Assembly: GCA_027575765.1 (NCBI GenBank)
Contig: JANBPT010000186.1
Span: 1 to 59,734 of the forward strand
Length of the DNA: 59,734 nt
Direction of reading: 5' to 3'
Source: Tieghemiomyces parasiticus
Taxonomy: Eukaryota > Kickxellomycota > Dimargaritomycetes > Dimargaritales > Dimargaritaceae
Shown in pieces: positions 57,001 through 59,734 of the stretch. Both the position numbers and the translations under genes were made by a program. Within the stretch, counting starts at the first letter, position 1. The number at the start of each line of letters is the position of its first letter. The notes beneath the pieces were generated by a model, which did no database searches, was not told the origin of the DNA, and saw nothing but the letters and a program-made list of their open reading frames with translations.

Positions 57001-58093
57001 CGGCGTCACTCCATCGGCCCACTACGGCCCCTCGACCCCTGTGTACACCTGCTACCCACTGGGTGGGCCACTGTCGCCGGCCCTGCACCGGACCTTCTCG
57101 CACGAGCTGCCTAGTCCACATTCTCCCATATTCCATGTGGGTAATGGCGGCCGGGGCAACCCACCCTCAGGCCATGGCCCCCCTACTCCTACCTATTTCG
57201 TCCCTCTGAACCCGTCATCTAGGCAGGGCGGCAAGCGGATGTTCCATGAGTTTATCAACGGGCTCCCCGCCCATTTGCATCTGCCACCCCCTGGCCACCA
57301 CCCAGGCTCACAAGGCAGTGGTAGTGGTGGTGCCAGTGCTGCTCCGAAGAAGTGTGAGCGTTGTCTCACGGGGTCCAGCCCTGAGTGGCGCCGTGGTCCC
57401 AGCGGCCACAAGACACTGTGTAATGCATGTGGGCTACGGTACTCGCGATCGCTCAACCGTGCGTCTAAGGATGGTGGGGGCCGTCGGCCCAACCAAGACA
57501 AAGCGACGACGGTCAGGCCACCACCAGCCCCAATGGCCTCCTCAATCAGCCATGCTAATTCTGCCGCAGTGAGCTCCTCCGTTGTCGGGGCCCGGCCCAC
57601 CTTCCAGGTCACGGCCGGCACGCCCACACGTCCCACGTCGGCTGTGGGGGGTCAGGTTCCGCCTTCGTCAGTCGCCCCGATCTCGCCCACCCGCACGGCA
57701 TCATTGGTCCCCGGTACCTCAAGGTTTCGCAACTCTGCCCGCCCGCGCCCGCACTCCCCACCCCCTCCTCCTCAACACCACCACCACTCTGCCATGCGTC
57801 CGATGCTTACCCATTATGACACCGCCTATCACCAACACCATCAGGACCCTCAGTCTCCGCGACAGTCTGCGGCGCCGTACCCTCACCACCGTCCGCCTCC
57901 ACATCACCACTACCATCACCAATCTCAAGCGCAATTACCACCACCATCTAACGCATCTAGTTCGGCTACCGGCCCTGCGGCGGCGGCGCAGCACCACCGG
58001 TCTGCTTACGACCATGGCCCCACCGCCTATCCGGAGTACCCACATCGACCGGATTCCCCTCACTCCACCAGGTATCCATATCGCGCCCCGTAA
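53823..58093 (+). CDS. PAS-PAS-GATA zinc-finger transcription factor (white-collar-like)
   Basis: Two exons, 53823-54490 and 55198-58093, join in phase 2 (AC|G) to 1187 aa. The first PAS domain carries GTSLLDWIHPDEV just before the junction. The join gives GVEIT-CRLKLAE, a normal PAS strand. A Ser/Arg-rich insert of ~60 residues separates this from the closing strands (GYTVMRLGVFAL, VALLLVHAPP). A second PAS-like unit follows (~residues 380-510: CVQVLTWPELD, DFLHHHILTADG, YLRVRT, FLGATVVPFGTLIFLLLE). After a long disordered region comes one GATA finger, CERC-x18-CNAC (57353-57432, ~residues 941-966), containing SPEWRRGPSGHKTLCNACGL. The 18-residue loop is the white-collar type. The tail is rich in His, Pro and Gln. 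No LOV cysteine motif (NCRFLQ) is seen, so it is WC-2-like rather than a photoreceptor. The start codon choice is uncertain. Confidence 0.85.
54576..54600 (+). repeat. (CT)n microsatellite in GATA-gene intron
   Basis: An uninterrupted CT tract of about 12 units within the proposed 707-bp intron (54491-55197). It is not part of any coding exon. Confidence 0.85.
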
Positions 58094-59734
58094 GAAATAC
58101 CCTGGTTCCGATGAATCCCTACCGGCTTAGGCTACTTTGACGTTACACTCGGCCGCCCTCATCTTCGCCTCTGCTTACTTCTCGTTTCCTTAGTGCTCAC
58201 TCCACCCCTCCTCCTGACCTTCTTTAGCCTCGTATTATTGCTTGACTCCTTCCCTCCTCCCCCCTTCTTTTCCCTTCCCTCTACCCGACCCCCTTCCTCA
58301 TATCTATACTTGCGACCCCCTCCTCATTCTTGCTATACTCCATCTACATCATCCCGTTCTCCCCACAACTGGTAATTTTGTTTCTTTGCACTTGTGCCTC
58401 TCGGCTACGCCTCACCTAATGGACAATTGCGGAGAAATGGACACGCGATCGGATAGGCCATCAGCCATTTTCTTACTTGCCTCTTTGCCTGGCTCGCTTC
58501 CATTCCAACCACCTCCCCCCTTGTACACAATCCAACCTCGTAATGAAATCCCAGTTCTTCATTGTGTCATACTATCTGGTCTGCTATCGTTCAAATGAAA
58601 AATATTAATTTTATCAATTTGGATGCATGGTACACGAAAATTAAATAGCCCTTAAGAGAAAGTGCAAGCGAGAATTCCTAGCAATCAAGGCAACTACACA
58701 GTCCCAGACTTTTAGATGACATCCTGCAAGTGGCGGTTGAGGAAGTATTACCGAGTCACCAGTCCTCCCCAGCTGGTCGCAAGAAAGTTGGAACCCATCC
58801 ACCAGCGGGACTCAGGAGCCTGTCTCCGTCAAAATTACCCCCCCCGCCATGTTGCTAGACTTAGTGGCCGAGCCAATGGTCTTTAATTGGGAGAACTGTG
58901 ACTCAACCGGAAGAGACCGCACCACTTGCGAATGGTAGCAAGCCAACATTCGGCAGCATTCAATTTCTAGTGAGAGCATGCTGAATTCCCATGATCTTGT
59001 GGGTCTAGGAAGACAGCTCCTAAATGATAACTCACTCGTCACACTCGGCGCATGGTGGTTGTAGTAGATGCTGGGGCTTAAGATTGGAGCGAAGTATTAA
59101 AAGAAAAATTAAATAATAGGGTTAGCGCCAAAGTGATGGTTCCAGAGAGTTGGGGGGAGGTGGTGGAGAAAGGGGGGTAGCTAGATGTCGAGTTTATTGA
59201 AGCTAGTAGCTAGGGGAGGGGAGGGGGAATGTTGAATATAGGGGTATCAAATCACCCAAGGCCATGATTCAAAAGTCTTACCAGACTTACAAGGGAACAG
59301 TCAAAAGTTGTTACGCCTACTTTGAACCGTGACTTACACCGTTTGATAGCCCTTTTGTTACTGACAAACGTAGTGTGCGTCATTTGGGTGTGTCGGCCTT
59401 CGTTATCGAGCTATGTTCGTTTGAAATTTTAGGGCGTTAAGCTCTTTGTGCGGTAAAAGGTATGACCTAATAAGCACCTAAAATTCTAAAAATTGGCTGG
59501 TAGCTCAGCGTAAAGGCGTTTCGCCCCCGAGCGGTGAGTACAAGATCTAATCCCGACGTAAACGTTTTGGCGGCATAATTATTTTATTGGTCCACGCTAT
59601 CTACCACTGAATGATGTTGCCTGGCTTTTTTTTTTAACATTACTCAATGGAAGTTAAACCCTTGGGTATATGCACTTACGGGGGATCCCAAGCAGCTGGC
59701 ACCGCAGCTTAAAAAATTCCAGGGCCCAAGTGGC
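58094..59734. other. 3' flank of the GATA gene
   Basis: The first ~400 bp stay C/T-rich and are probably 3' UTR. After about 58590 the sequence turns AT-rich (AAATATTAATTTTATC), a plausible transcription end. No further gene is supported to the window end apart from the tRNA-like relic near 59495. Confidence 0.45.
59495..59560 (+). pseudogene. tRNA-like relic
   Basis: GGCTGGTAGCTCAG resembles a tRNA 5' end with A box. A weak stem CGTTT/GAGCG encloses a seven-base loop that would give anticodon CCC. The position before the anticodon is G instead of the invariant T, the B box is poor (AGATCTAATCC), and no acceptor stem closes. If real it is a decayed gene. Confidence 0.2.

Noticed and set aside
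1..59734. CRISPR arrays, rRNA genes, integrases, LTR retrotransposons
   Set aside because: I looked for regular direct repeats, conserved rRNA segments, and integrase or reverse-transcriptase motifs on both strands and saw none.

Overview
The window is nuclear DNA of a fungus, most likely an early-diverging zygomycete-type lineage (Kickxellomycotina/Dimargaritales would fit; this placement is inference). The evidence is GC-rich coding exons, short spliceosomal introns with GTAAGT-type donors, fungal-style mitochondrial genes (COQ2, COQ8, metaxin, mitochondrial uL16, pyruvate carrier), a fungal PAS+GATA regulator whose zinc finger has an 18-residue loop, and a CP2/grainyhead factor. There are no bacterial operons, Shine-Dalgarno sites or CRISPR arrays.

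Layout. 0-4 kb: an intronless tRNA-Lys(CTT), an unassigned coding exon on the minus strand, and the four-exon histidine methyltransferase HPM1/METTL18 on the minus strand. 4-14.2 kb: a compact plus-strand block of six genes, namely metaxin-like, COQ2, ERG26-like, COQ8, mitochondrial L16 and tubulin cofactor C. Four of the six products act in mitochondria. 14.2-26 kb: gene-poor, AT-richer DNA with a family of ~125-bp repeats in inverted orientation (17.25-19.1 kb), then a long C/T-rich tract. 26-31.3 kb: a CP2/grainyhead transcription factor with long introns. 32-40.3 kb: MPC2-type pyruvate carrier (-), a basic protein with a sororin-like C-terminus (+), an F-box protein (-), and a nine-exon seven-helix receptor-like protein (-). 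40.3-51.3 kb: about 11 kb in which I could support no gene. 51.3-58.1 kb: a C/T-rich leader, then a two-exon PAS-PAS-GATA transcription factor of about 1187 aa. 58.1-59.7 kb: 3' flank with only a tRNA-like relic.

How the genes relate. COQ2 (ring prenylation) and COQ8 (atypical kinase of the CoQ complex) lie about 4 kb apart with ERG26 between them, so isoprenoid-dependent lipid synthesis is locally grouped. Metaxin, uL16m and MPC2 add import, translation and carbon entry for the same organelle. The two transcription factor genes share an unusual layout: each is preceded by kilobases of C/T-rich, gene-free sequence and has 0.6-1.2 kb introns.

The most interesting items are the receptor-like gene, which belongs to no family I recognise, the sororin-like C-terminus, the PAS domain split by a low-complexity insert, and the inverted repeat family with a conserved hairpin. 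All exon joins were made by hand from splice motifs and reading phase. I could run no homology search.
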